A stretch of 64,000 nt of DNA from Triglochin maritima (taxonomy: Eukaryota; Streptophyta; Magnoliopsida; Alismatales; Juncaginaceae). The stretch covers positions 49,572,053 through 49,636,052 of the forward strand of contig OY821775.1 in assembly GCA_963682175.1 (NCBI GenBank), read 5' to 3'. This document shows positions 11,240-24,766 of this stretch, in pieces; the first letter of the stretch is position 1, and every line of letters begins with the position of its first letter. The notes beneath the pieces were generated by a model. The model saw nothing but the letters and a program-made list of their open reading frames with translations. It was not told the DNA's origin and made no database searches. The position numbers and the translations under genes are program-made.

Positions 11240-14200
11240 AATTTCGACAAAAAATCCTTAATTTTTCAAAATATCACTATTTCGTTATTTTTTGATTAGT
11301 CTCGTGATACAAATTAATATTATACGACGAAAATGTTAAACTAATTCGTCGAAAATTAATTTTTTAGATATTTCATTTTTTAGCAAAAAACGAAAGACTA
11401 TATATCACACGAATTTCGGCAAAAACCATCAGTTTTTAAAATTTTCACTATTTCATTATTTTTGAGAGTTCTGATGACACAAATTAATATTATACGACGA
11501 AAATATTAAACTAATGCGTCGGAAGAGAGATTTTTAGATATTTCTTTTTTAACAAAAGATCAAAGGTTATATACGACATGAATTTCGATAAAACCCCTCA
11601 GTTTTGAAAAATGTCACTATTTCGTTATTTTTTTAGGGATCTCATGATACAAATTATATTATTCGACAAAAATGTTAAACTAATACGGAAAAAACCGTCA
11701 GATTTTAAAAATGTCCCCATTTCGTTATTTTTTGAGGTGTCTCGTGATACCAATAAATCCTTAACCACTTAAATGTTAGACTGATGCGTCCGAAGGGAGA
11801 TTTTTAGATATTTCATTTTATAGAACACGAATTTCAGCAAAAAACTTCAGTTTTTAAAAATGTCACTATTTCATTATTATTTTAGGGATTTCATGATACA
11901 AATGAATCTTTAACGAAGAAAATGTTAAAACGATACGTTCGAACGGAGATTTTCATATTTCTTTTTTAGCAAAAAAACGAAACACTATAGCACAAAAATT
12001 TCGGCAAAAAAAACCACTCATTAAAATTATCACTATTTCTTTATTTTTTTAGGGTCTCATTACACAAATGAATCCTTAACGATGAAAATATTAAACTAAT
12101 GCGTCCGAAAGGAATTTTTTAGTTATTTCTTTTTTAACAAAAAAATAAAGACTTAAGTACACAAATTTCGGCAAAAAACCCACAATTTTTAAAAATGTCA
12201 TTATTTCCTTACTGTTTTGAGGGGGTTGATGACTCAAATGAATATTAAACGACGATAATATTAAGCTGATGCTTCCGAGAGAGATTTTTAGTTTCCTTTA
12301 CTAAAAAACGAAATACAATAAAAACATTCGAATTTCGACAAAAAAACTCAATTTTTAAAATTGTCACTATTTTTATTTTTTGAGGGCTCTCATTATACAA
12401 ATGAATCCTTAACGGCGAAAATGTTAAACTAGTGCGCCGGAAATGAGATTTTTAGATATTTCTTTTTTTTAGCAAGAAACGAATAGACACAATTTCGACA
12501 AAAACATTATTTTTACTGACACACAAATTTCGGCAAAAACACTGAGTATTTAAGAAAATGTCACTATTTCTTTATTTTTTGAGGGGTCTAATGACACAAA
12601 CGAATATGATACAACGATAATATTAAACTGATACGCCCGAGGGAGATTTTAGCATATTTCATTTTTTAGTAAAAACCAAAGGTCATATCACACGAATTTC
12701 AGAAAAACAGTCAGTTTTTTAAAATGTCTCTATTTCGTTTTTTTTAAGGGGTCTCATGATACTAATGAATATTATACGCAGGAAATCTTAAAATAATGCG
12801 TCCGAATGGAGATTTTTAAATATTTCTTTTTTAGCGAAAAACCAAAGGCATAGCACACGAATTTCAGCAAAAACCTTAGTTTTTAAAAATGTCACTATTT
12901 CATTATTTTTTGAGGGCTTTCATGATACAAATGAATCATTAACGACGAAAATGTTAAAATGGTACGTCCGAAAGTAGATTATTAGATATTTCTTTTTTTA
13001 GCAAAAAAACGAAATACTATATATAGCACACGATTTTTGGCAAAAAACCCACAGTTTTTAAAATTGTCTCTATATTTTATTTTTTGAGATGTCTCATTAT
13101 ACAAATGAGTCATTAACGACGAAAATGTTAAACTGGCTCGTCCGAAAGTAGATTTTAGATATTGTTTTTTAGCAAAAAAGGAAAGACTATAGCACACGAA
13201 TTTCGGCAAAAAACCTCAGTTTTTAAAATTATCACTATTTTTTATTTTTTGAGAGGTCCCATTATACAAATGAATCCTCAACGACGGAAATTTTAAATTG
13301 GTGCGTCGGAAAGGATATTTTTAGGTATTTCTTTTTTAGCAAAAAAGAAAGACTATAGCACACGAATTTCGGCAAAAACACTCGATTTTTAAAAATGTCA
13401 CTATTTCTTTATTTTTTGAGGGATCTGATGAAACAAATGAATATTATACGATGAAAATATTAAATTGATGCGTCGAAAGGGAGATTTTTAGATAATACTT
13501 TGTTAAGCAAGAAACGAAAAACTCAAGGATACGAATTTCGGCCAAAACCGATACTTTTTAAAAATGCCACTCTTTCCTTATTTTTTTGGAAGAGTCTCAT
13601 GACTCAAATGAATATTATACAACGATAATATTAAATTGATGCGTCGGAAGTGAGATATTTAGATTTTTTTAGCAAAAAAGGAAAGACTTAGAACACGAAT
13701 TTCGGTAAAAACCCACAATTTTAAAAAATGAAACTATTTCTTAATTTTCTTTAGGGGTCTGATGACTCAAATTAAAATTATACGACGATAATATTAAACT
13801 GATGCTTCCGATGGAGATTTTTTCATATTTCATTTTTTAGTAAAACCCCAAAGGCTTAGCACACGAATTTCGGAAAAACACTCAGTTTTGAAAAATGTCA
13901 CTATTTCGGTATTTTTAAGGGTCTCATGATACTAATGAATATTATACGAAGAAAATGTCAAAAGGATGTGTCTGAATGAATATTTCCTTTTTATCCAAAA
14001 ATCAAATGCTATAACACACGAATTTTGGTAAAAACTCTTAGGTTTTAAAAATGTCACTATTTCTTAATTTTTGAGGAGTCTGATGATGTTATTGAATATT
14101 ATACGACGAAAATGTTAAACTAATACTTTCGAAGCTTAATTTTTCGATATTGGGTTTTAGCAAAAAAACCAAATTCTATAATAGCACACGAATTTCGGTA

Positions 14201-17200
14201 AAAACCCTTAATATTTTGTAAAAATAACTATTTTATTATTTTTTGAGGGGTCTGATGATACAAATGAATCTTTAGCGAGGAAAATGTTAAATTGGTAAGT
14301 CCGAAAAGAGACTTTTTGATATCTCTTTCTTAGTAAAAAACCAAAGTCTTATAGCACCTGAATATTTGTAAAAACTCTTACTTTTTAAAAATGACATTAT
14401 TTCTTTATTGTTTTGAGGGTTCTGATGATACTAATGGATATTATACGACGAAATGTTAAAGTGATGCGTCCGAAGGTAGATTGTTAGATATTTCTTTTTT
14501 AGCAAAAAATGAAAGAGTATGATCACACGAATTTCGGTAAAACCCATTAGTTTTTAAAAATGACACTATTTTTTAAATTTTGAGGGGTATGATGACACAA
14601 GTAGATTTTCTACGACAAAAATGTTAAACTGATGTGCGTATAGCAAAAATCCAAAAGGTATAGCACACGAATTTCGGTAAAAACCCTCAGTTTTTTGAAA
14701 ATGTCACTATTTATTTATTTGTTGAGGGGTCTGATTACAAAAATTGATTTCATACGACGAAAATTTTAAACTGATGCGTTCGAAGAGAGATTTTTAGATA
14801 TTTTATGTTTTAGCAAAGAACCAAAGGGTACACACGAATTTCGGTAAAAACTCTCAGTTTTTAAAAAAATCAATATTCCTTTAATTTTTGAGGGGTCTGA
14901 TGACACAAATGGATTTTATACGACAAAAATGTTAAACTAATGCGTTCGGAGAGAGATTTTTAGATATTTCAGGTTTTAGCAAAAAACTCAAGGTTATAAG
15001 CACACGAATTTCTGTAAAAACCCACAGTTTTTAAAAATGTCACTATTTTTTTATTATTTCGTGGGGTGTGTTGATACAAATGAATATGATACGACGAAAT
15101 TATTAAACTGATGCGTTCGAAGAGAGATTTTTCGATATTTCATGTTTTAGAAAAAAACAAAAGGGTATAGCACACGAATTTCGGTAAAAAGCCTCAGTTT
15201 TTTTAAAAAACCAAATGGATTTCATACGACGAAAATGTTAACCTGATGCGTTCGAAGGGAGATTTTAGATATTTCTTGTTTTATCCAAAAACCAAATAGT
15301 ATAACACACGAATTTCGGTAAAAACACTAAGTTTTTAAGAGAGTCTGTATTTCTTTATTTTTTTAGGGTCTTGATGACACAAATGAATTTCATACGAAGA
15401 AAATGTTAAACTGATGCGTTCGAAGAGAGATTTTTAGATATTTCCTGTTTGAGCAAAAAACCAACGGTTGTAGTACACGAATTTCGGTAAAAACCCTCCG
15501 TTTTTTAAAAAAAGTCATTGTTTCTTTATTTTTTAACGGTTAAGTAATGAAAATTTAGCTCACAATGCTTTGATACCAAATGTAGGATTGTATGGGTCTC
15601 TAATTCTAATCACTTTTAACCCTAATTTCCTACTTTTTTTAAACATTCAAAGTTATGCAGCGGAATTTAAAACTAAACAAGCAAGTAAAGCAAACCACAA
15701 TGATTGACACTGGATTTTTATAGAGGTTCGCCCGCCTGCCTACTTCCTCTATTGCAAGCTCCGCTCGATCTCTCTCGAGCTTCACTCGCGTCTTCACTAT
15801 CAACCTCGTTCCGGGCTGAGATTAAGCCTTATACAAAACAAGCTTCGCGAACACCCTCGTTAGCTTAACTTTTTCTCTCACAATCCGAGAGGAACACTTC
15901 GGGCTTTAACCGAAGTCATTCCTTCTTCACAACTAAGATCTTGAGTGGAACACACTCTCTAACTTTAGCACACTTAACTTAGGATGTGGAATTGATGCTA
16001 AGATGTGGAAGTTTAAGCTTGGAGAGTAAGATTTGGGGAATGGGAGACTTGGGAATTTCTCTTAGGTGTATTTGACAAATGGAAGTGTATGAGATGTCTA
16101 ATTGTGTCAATGGAACACCTATTTATAAGCTCCTAAAGAGTTATAGCCGTTGGGGATGAATTAGGTAAAGATTGTGTAAGATACACAAAACAGAAACTGA
16201 GTGGACCCAATTCTGAGTAAGTTCGGTCGACCGGATCGGGCGGTTCGGTCGACCGTTTTGCAATTTAGATTAAGGTTTGGTCGACCGATTAAGTAACGGT
16301 CAACCGCCAAAGGCTAAGATTCAGGTATAGTTAAGTGATCGGTCGAACACCGAGATAATTTCGGTCGACCGATTTACACCAGGCATTTTGGGTTTGACAA
16401 ACAAGATCATATTCGGTTGACCGAAACAAGGATTACGGTCGACCGAAAACCGACAGACACTTTTGGTTTGTCGAGTCTTCTAAGTTCGGTCGACCGAACA
16501 AGGTCCTCAGTCGACCGATACACTAAATGTATTTTGGGTCTTTGGAGATAATACAAATACGACCGTTGGGTATATACGGCAAAACAAACAGTCGGAAATT
16601 TGTTGTTACTTTGTCGACCGAAAAGGTCTCGACGGTCGACCGAACTTGGGCAGTTAAATACTAACAGGATATATGATCACTCGGTCGACTGAACGGCCTG
16701 TTTCGATCGATCGAATGTGGGTAGACTGTTTAGGTTTTGGTTTAGTGTTTTCCAGGCTAAGTTTGGGTAATATATTTGAAGTCCAAAATATGTGAAATTT
16801 CGTGTGTGACTTCTATAGGGAACCTAGTGTGTGTTTGAGTAGTTTTTATCTCAAGTATGCGCAATTACACAAAGTTCCTAAGACTCAAAGAAATACAAAT
16901 TACATGTCTTCAAATGATCTTGATTACATGTCTTGACTTGATTTCCTTTCTTCCTTGAGTTTTGCTCACCTGCAGAAGTTAGCACAAAGCAATATAAGCA
17001 ATGCAACATGTGTGCTACTCTACATGATCACAATTAACATTAGATTGATTAAATCATCAAAACATAGATTAAGACCAACAAGCCAACAGAATTTTGGTAA
17101 AAACCCTCAGTTTTTAAAAAAGTGACTATTTTTCTTTATTTTTTGAGCGTTCTGATGACACAAATGGATTTCATACGATGAAATATTAAACTGACGTGTT

Positions 17201-20200
17201 CGAAATGAGATTTTTAGATATTTCTTTTTTTTGCAAAAAACTAAATGGTACACACGAATTTCGGTAAAACCGTTAGTTTTAAAAAATGTCACTATTTTTT
17301 TTTATTTTTTTAAGGGTTATATGATATAAATGAAAATGATACGACGAAAATGCTAAACTAATGCGCCCCAAAGTAAATGTTTGATATTAAGTTTTTTAGC
17401 AAAAAACCAAAGGCTGTAGCACACGAATTGTTACAAATGAATATAATACGACGAAATTGTTAAACTGATGCGTTCGAAGGGAGATTTTTAGATATTTCCT
17501 GTTTTATAGAAAACCAAAAGATATATCGCACACGAATTTCGGTAAAAACCATCAGTTTTAAAAAAATCATTATTTCCTTATTTGTTGAGGGGTGTGATGA
17601 CACAAATGAATTTAATACGACCAAAATTTTAAATTGATGCGTTCGAAGGGATAATTTTATATATTTCCTGTTTTAGCAAAAGAACAATGACTCTAACACA
17701 CGAATTTTGGTAAAAAACTATCGGTTTTAACAAATGTCACTATTTTTTTATTTTTTGAGGGGTTTGATGATACAAATGAATATTATAAGACGAAAATGTT
17801 AAACTGATGCGTTCGAATGCAGATTTTTAGATAATTCTTGTGTTAGCGAAAAACTTCAGTTTTTAAAAAAGTCACTATTTTTAATTTTTTTGAGGGGTCT
17901 GATAACACAATTGTATTTCATAGGACGAAAGCTTAAACAGATGCGTCGCAAGAGATATTTTTAGATATTTCTTGTTTTACCAGAAAACCAAAATGTATAG
18001 CACACGAACTTCGGTAAAACCCCTTAGTTTTAAAAAGTGACACTCTTTTTTATTTTTGAGGGATGTGATGATACAAATGAATATTACACGATGAAAATAT
18101 TAAATTGATGCGCCCGAAGGTAATTTTTTTGATATTGGATTTTTTAGCAAAAAACCAAATGGTATGATAGCACACGAACTTCGGTAAAAACCCTCAGTTT
18201 TTAAAAAAGTCATTATTTCTTTATTTTTTGAGAGGTCTGATAACACAAATAGATTTCATACGAAAAAATGTTAAACTGATGCGTTCGAAGGGAGATTTTT
18301 AGATATTTCTTGTTATAGCAAAAAATCAATGGTTAAGCACACGTATTTCGGTAAAACCCCTCAGTTTTAAAAAATGACACTATTTTTTTTATTTTTGAGG
18401 GGTTTGATGATACAAATGAATATTATACGACGAAAATGTTTAACTGATGTGTTCGAATTGAGATTTTTAGATATTTACTGTTTTAGCAAAAAATCAAAGA
18501 GTATCGCACGAAATTCGGTAAAAATCCTCAGTTTTTAAATTTTACACTATATTTTAATTTTTTGAGGGGTTTGATAGCACAAATGTATTTCATATGACGA
18601 AAACATTAAACTAATGCGTCACAAGACTGATTTTTAGATATTTCCGGTTTTAGCAAAAAACCAAAAGATATATAGCACACGAATTTCGGTAAAAACACTT
18701 AGTTTTCAAAAATGAAACTATTTTTTTACTTTTTGAGGGATGTGATGACACAAATTAATATTATACGACGGAAATGTTAAACTGATGCGCCCGAAGGTAA
18801 TTTTTTTGACAATGTGTTTTTTAGCAAAACAACGAAAAGGTATAATAGCACACAAATTTAGGTAAAACCCCTCAGTTTTTTAAAAGTCGTTATTTCTTTA
18901 TTTTTTGAGGGCCTTGTTAACATAAATGGATTTCGTACGAAGAAAATGTTAAACTGATGCGTTAGAAGTGAGATTTTTAGATATTTACTGTTTTAGCAAA
19001 AAATCAAAGAGTATCGCACGAATTTCGGAAAAACCCCTCAGTTTTTTTAAAATGTAATATTTTTTTAATTTTTTGAGGGGTCTGATAACACAAATGTATT
19101 CCATATGACGAAAATGTTAAACTCATGCGTCTCAAGAGTGATTTTTAGATATTTCATGTTTTAGAAAAAAAACCAAAAAAATAGCACACGAATTTCGGTA
19201 AAAACACTTAGTTTAAAAAATTGACACTATTTTTAAAAATCGAAGGTTTTTACAAAAATTCGTGTGCTTATACTTTTTGGTTTTTTTGCTAAAACAAGAA
19301 ATATCTAAAAATCTCTTTTCGGACGCATCAGTTTAACGTTTTCGTCGCTAAGGATTCATTTGTATCATCATACCACTCAAAAAATAATGAAATAGTTATA
19401 TTTTTAAAAACTAAGGATTTTTACCGAAATTTGTGTTCTAAGTCTTTGGTTTTTTTCTAAAAACCCCAATATAGAAAAATTTATCTTCGGACGCATCACT
19501 TTAACATTTTCGTCGTATAATATCCATTTGTATCACCAGACACTTAAAAAATAAAGAAGTAGTGACATTTTTAAAAAACTGATGTCTTTGACCGAAATTC
19601 GTGTATACCCTTTAGTTTTTTGCTAAAACAAGAAATATCTAAAAATCTCACTTCGAACTTATCAGTTTAACATTTTCGTCGTATCATATTCATTTGTATC
19701 ATCAAACCCTTCAAAAAATAAAAAAGTGACGTTTTTTAAAACGGGGGGTTTTACCGAAATTCGTGTGTTAACCCTTTGGTTTTTTGCTAAAACAGGAAAA
19801 ATCTAAAAATCTCCCTTCGAACGCATCAGTTTAACATATTCGTCGTATGAAATCCATTTGTGTCTTCAGAAGCGCCTCAAAAAATAAAGAAATACAGACT
19901 TTCTTAAAAACTGAGTGTTTTTACCGAAATTCGTGTGTACCCTTTGGATTTTTGCTAAATCAGGAAAAATCTAAACATATCTCTTCGAACGCCTCAGTTT
20001 AACAATTCTGTGGTATGAAATTCATTTGTGTCATCAGACCCCTCAAAAAATAAAGAAATAGTGACTTTTTTAAAAACTGATGTTTTTACCGAAATTCGAG
20101 TGCTATATAGCCTTTGGTTTTTTGCTAAAACCGGAAATATCTAAAAATCTATCTTCGAACGCATCATTTTAACATTTTCGTCGTATGAAATTGATTTGTG

Positions 20201-23200
20201 TCATCAGACCACTCTGAAAATAAAAAAAAATAGTGACATTTTTAAAAACTACGGGTTTTTACCGAAATTCGTGTGATATAGCCTTTAGTTTTATGCTAAA
20301 AACCCAATATCGAAAAATTTATCTTCGGGCGCATCAGTTTAGCAGTTTTGTCGCTAACAATTTTTATGCATCACCAGACCCCTCAAAAAATAAAGAAAAA
20401 GTGACATTTCTGTCGTATGAAATCCATTTGTGTCATCAGAACAATAAAAAAAATAGTTACTTTTTAAAAAAAACTAATGGTTTTCACAGAAATTCGTGTG
20501 CTATACCACTGGTTCTTTGCTAAAACAAGAAATATCTAAAAATCTCTGTTTGAACGCATCAGTTTAACATTTTCGTCGTATGAAATTCATTTGTGTCATC
20601 AGACCACTCAAAAAATAATGAAATAGTGATATTTTGAAAAACTAAGGGTTTTTACTAACATTCGTATATTATAGCCTTTGGTTTCTTTATTAAAAAATTT
20701 AATATCAAAAAATTTACCTTCGAGCGCATCAGTTTTACATTTTCGTCGTATAATATTCATTTATGTCATTAGACGCTTCAAAAAATAAAGAAATAGTGAC
20801 ATTTTAAAAAACTAAGTGTTTTTACCAAAATTTGTGTCATAACTTTTGGTTTTTTGCTAAAAAATGAAATATCTAAAAATCTCTCTTCGAACGCATCAGT
20901 TTAACATTTTCGTCGTATAAAATTCATTTGTTGACATTTTAGACCCCTCAAAAAAATAGTGACATTTTTAAAAAACTAAGGGTTTTTTTTTCTGAAATTC
21001 GTGTGCTATACACTTTTATTTTTTGCAAAAAGTAAAATATCTAAAAATCGCTCTTCGGACGCATCAGTTTAACATTTTCGTCACTAATGATTCATTTGTA
21101 TTATCAGACCACTCAAAAAATAGTGATATTTTAAAAAACTGAGGGTTTTAACCGAAATTAGTGTGCTAGCCTTGGGTTGTTTGCTAAAAAATGTAATATC
21201 AAAAAATTGGTGTGCTATACGACATTAATATGTAACTGATGTGTCAGAGGGAAGATTTTTAGATATTTCTTTTTTCTACAAAAACGAAAGACTTAAGCAC
21301 ACGAATTCCGGTAAAATCTCACAATTTTTCAAAATGTCACTGTTTCTTTATTTTTTTGGGGGTCAAATGACAGAAACGATTATTATACGACGATAATTTT
21401 AAAAAGATGTGTTCGATGAGAGATTTTTAGATTTGTTTTAGCAAAAATGAAAGAGTAGCACACGAATTTCGGCAAAAACCCTCTGATTTTAAAGTTGTCA
21501 CTATTTTTTATTTTTTGAGAGGTCTAATTATACAAATGAATCCTTAATAACAAAAATGTTAAATTGTTGCATCGGAAAGGAGATTCTTAGATTTTTCTTT
21601 TATACCAAAAAATAAAAGACTAAGCACGCGAATTTCGGCAAAAAACCACAGTTTTTAAAATTCTCACTATTTTCTATATTTTTTAACGTGTCTCATTATA
21701 CAAATGAATCCTTAACGATGAAAATGTTAAACGGGTGCGTTGGAAAGAAGATTTTTAGATATTTCTTTTTTTAACAAAAACGACATACTTAAAGCACACG
21801 AATTTCAGCAAAAACACTCTGTTTTTAAAAATGTAACTACTTCTTCAATTTTTTGAGGGGTTAATGACAAATGATTATTATCGGACGAAAATATTAAACT
21901 AATGCGTTGGAAGAGATATTTTTAAGTATTTCTTTTTTAGCCAAAACGAAAGACTTAAGCACACGATTTTCGGCAAAACCCCACAGTTTTTTAAATTGTC
22001 ACTTTTTTTTAGGGATCTGATTACTCAAATGAATATTATAAGACAATAATATTAAATTGATGCTTCCAAGGGAGATTTTTACATATTTCGTTTTTTGTAA
22101 AAAAAACCTAGCACATGAATTTCAGAAAAAAACACTCAACTTTTAAAAATGTAACTATTTCGCTATTTTTTAATGGTCTCATGATACTATTGAATATTAT
22201 ACGCAGAAAATGTAAAAATGATGCGTCCGATTAGATTTTTTTTAGCCAAAAACTAAAGACTATAATAGCACACGAATTTCAAAAAAACCCTTAGATTTTA
22301 AAAATGTCACTATTTCGTTTATTTTTTAGGGATTTCATGATACAACTGAATCATTAACGACGAAAATATTAAAATGATGCATCAGAAGGTAGATTTTAAG
22401 ATATTTCTTTTTTTAGCAAAAACGAAAAATTGTAGCACACAAATTTTGATCAAAACCCTCAACTTTTAAAAATGTCATTATTTCGTTATTTTTTTAGGAA
22501 TTTCATGATAAAAAAATGAATCCTTAACGACCAAAATTTTAAAATGATGCATCTGAAAGGAGATTTTTAGATATTTCATTTTTAGCAAAAATTTTGGCAA
22601 ACACCCTCAGTTTTTAAAAATATCATTATTTCGAGTGGTATCGTGACACAAATGAATCTTTAATGACGAAAATTTTAACTGGTGCGTCAGAAGGGAGATT
22701 ATTAAATATTTCTTGTTTTAGCAAAAAAGGAAACGCTATAAGAGCACACAAATTTCGGCAAAAACGCTTAGTTTTAAAAAATGACACTATTTTTTATTTT
22801 TTTGAGGGGTCTGAAGTCATAAATGAATATTAAACGACGATAATATTAAACTAACGTGTCGGAAGATAGGGTTTAAGAAATTTTATTTTTTAGCAAAAAA
22901 ATGAAAGACTTATAGCATACGAATTTCGGCAAAAATCCACAATTTTTCAAAAAGTCATTTTTTTTGAGTGGTGTGATGACTCAAATGAATATTATGCAAC
23001 GATAATATTAAACTGATGCGTCCGAGGGAGATTTTTATCTTTTTGTTTTTTTAGTAAAAAAACCAAAAGCTATAGCACACAAATTTTGGTGAAAACACTC
23101 CGTTTTTAAAAATGTCACTATTTCTTTATTTTTTTAGGACTCTCATGATACAAATGAATATTATACGAAGAAAATGTTAAAATGATGCGTCCGAATGAAG

Positions 23201-23556
23201 ATTTTTTGATATTTCGTTTTTTGTCAAAAACCAAAGGCATGGCACACGAATTTTGGCAAAACCCTCAGTTTTTAAAAATGTCACTATTTCGTTATTTTTT
23301 TGCGGGTCTCATGATACAAATGAATATTATACGACGAAAATCTTAAACTTGTGCGTCGGGAGGGAGATTTTTAGATATTTGTTTTTAGCAAAATACAATG
23401 GTTATAGCACACGAATTTCGGCAAAAACTCTCAGTTTTTAATAATGTCACTCTTTCGTTATTTTTTGGGAAGTCTCATGACACAAATGAATATTATACGA
23501 CGAAAATGTTAAATTGATTCGTCGGAAGGGAGATTTTTAGATATTTTTTTAGCAAA
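11240..23556. repeat. Degenerate ~170-bp satellite-like tandem array
   Basis: The unit contains, in order, 'CACACGAATTTCGGYAAAAAC', a T-rich block with 'GTCACTATTTC', 'TTTTTTGAGGGGTCTGATGA', 'ATACGACGAAAATGTTAAAC', 'GATGCGTYCGAAGGGAGA' and 'TTTAGATATTTCTT'. Anchor-to-anchor distances measured by eye at several places are 165-174 bp. Excluding the LTR insertion at 15535-17089, the array covers about 10.8 kb, on the order of 60 copies, with strong divergence and partial units. Orientation is plus from 11240, minus from about 19237 to 21205, then plus again to 23556. Outer parts carry mainly TTTCGGCAAAA and GCGTCCGAA variants; the centre carries TTTCGGTAAAA and GCGTTCGAAG. Scattered ORFs are frame accidents. 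A unit near 170 bp is typical of plant satellites, but I cannot assign it to a centromere. Confidence 0.9.
15535..17089 (-). mobile_element. LTR retrotransposon fragment (family B): LTR plus primer-binding site, inserted in the satellite
   Basis: On the minus strand an LTR runs from TGTTGGC (17089) to TCCTACA (15582), followed after two bases by TGGTATCAAAGC, a plant-type primer-binding site close to the initiator tRNA-Met complement. A short internal leader continues to about 15535 and is then lost at the satellite. The LTR (about 1.5 kb) has a TATAAATAGG box on the minus strand near 16120 and a dense set of CGGTCGACCG-like decamers at 16224-16720. It resembles Copia LTRs, but no coding region remains to prove the superfamily. 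Confidence 0.75.
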
Positions 23557-23767
23557 AATGACGTTGGGTCTAAAATGATGTAAGAATTAAAGAGTGGATT
23601 GACTTATGAAGTACTATATATTGACCATCGAATAAAGAGAAAACTCAAGCAATGTCATTATTCTTTATTCTCTACCATTAATTAATTTCTCATCTTTGGA
23701 CCATCTACAAAACCAAGATCGATGTCATTTTCGGGTCAGCGAAGTCATCAACTACCATTTTCTATAA

Positions 23768-24766
23768 TAGTGTTCAAGTAGGCGACCGCCTAGGCGGTAG
23801 GCGGTCGCCTGTGGCGGTGGTCGCCTGGGCGACCACCGCCTTTCGCCCAGCTCTGCTATTGAGACTGTCTCAAAGATGAATGACTTGGTGTATGTGAACT
23901 ACAACCAAAAGTTAAGGCAAATGTTTCAGCAAAGGATGGAGAAACCCGGATTTTATGACCCCATCAGTGTGGACTACGATCTCTTCGACGAGAATCCATG
24001 GTTGGTAGAAACAAAAGATCCGGTCTTCGCTGGAGAGGAGCTTACATGGGCCGATGCCGAGGAAGCAGTTTTGGGACATTCTTCTTCACGGAGACGCTTT
24101 GCTCGATCCATGTCCACTTCATCTGACCCGCGATGTTTTACTGCATCTGACGCGCCATTATTAGGTCGTGGCATGGATGATGCCATCGTTCACATCAGTT
24201 CTAGAGATCCAGGTGCATCGAGTTCTCAACCACCGATGGACATCGACGAGCAATATGTCCAAACCGACGATGAAGAAACTGAAGAAGATGATGTCTACGT
24301 CGACAATCCGAATGAGAACGACTCCGACGACTCTGATGGTGGTGGAGGATATGATATGGTTCCCAGTTGTACATTAGATCAATGTGTCCAATGGAATTAG
24401 TTAGTTAGCTTGTAATTCTAATTTCTCTTTTATCTACTATTGTATGACTCTGAGTTACTTTGTAATCGTACTACTAAGCAATAAATTGTATACCTAAGTG
24501 TTTAGGTGGGTAGAGGGGGTGCCTAGTGAGGTCTTGGTCGAGGAACTATGTGTCTTTTCGAAGCCTAAACATGTATGGTATTTTTAGAAAATATTTGTGT
24601 ATTTTTTTCTATTTTCCCCGATTTTTCCTGATTTTTTATCTATTTTATGAAAATTAATTGAATTTAAAAAAAAATTACCGCCCAGACCTGGGCGGTCGCA
24701 CAACCGCCTAGGCGATCGCCCAGGCAACCGGCCGCCTAGGCTTGCCTAGGCGGTGCCTGAACACTA
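23768..24766 (+). mobile_element. hAT element remnant with GCCTAGGCGG subterminal palindromes
   Basis: The ends are TAGTGTTCAAG (left) and CTTGAACACTA-like CCTGAACACTA (right). Next to both ends are clustered GCCTAGGCGG/GGCGACCGCC words. Flanking octamers TTCTATAA (23760-23767) and GTCTAGAA (24767-24774) agree at 6 of 8 positions, compatible with an old hAT duplication. The interior holds only a C-terminal transposase-like ORF, so the element is an internal-deletion derivative. Confidence 0.75.
23876..24400 (+). pseudogene. Truncated hAT transposase C-terminal fragment
   Basis: A 174-aa frame starting MNDLVYVNYNQKLRQ, which I recognise as the 'LNDLVFVxYNxxL' block near the C terminus of plant DUF659/hAT transposases. 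It is followed by a '..DPISVDYDLFDENPWLVE' segment and a long acidic, low-complexity tail (DDEETEEDD, NENDSDDSDGGGG). The catalytic DDE core and BED zinc finger are absent, so it cannot transpose DNA alone. It lies wholly inside the hAT ends at 23768-24766. It could still be expressed as a small acidic protein; I infer a decayed transposase. Confidence 0.7.

Noticed and set aside
11240..23556. Functional centromere
   Set aside because: Monomer size fits, but copies are strongly diverged, interrupted and few; the sequence alone cannot show CENH3 occupancy.
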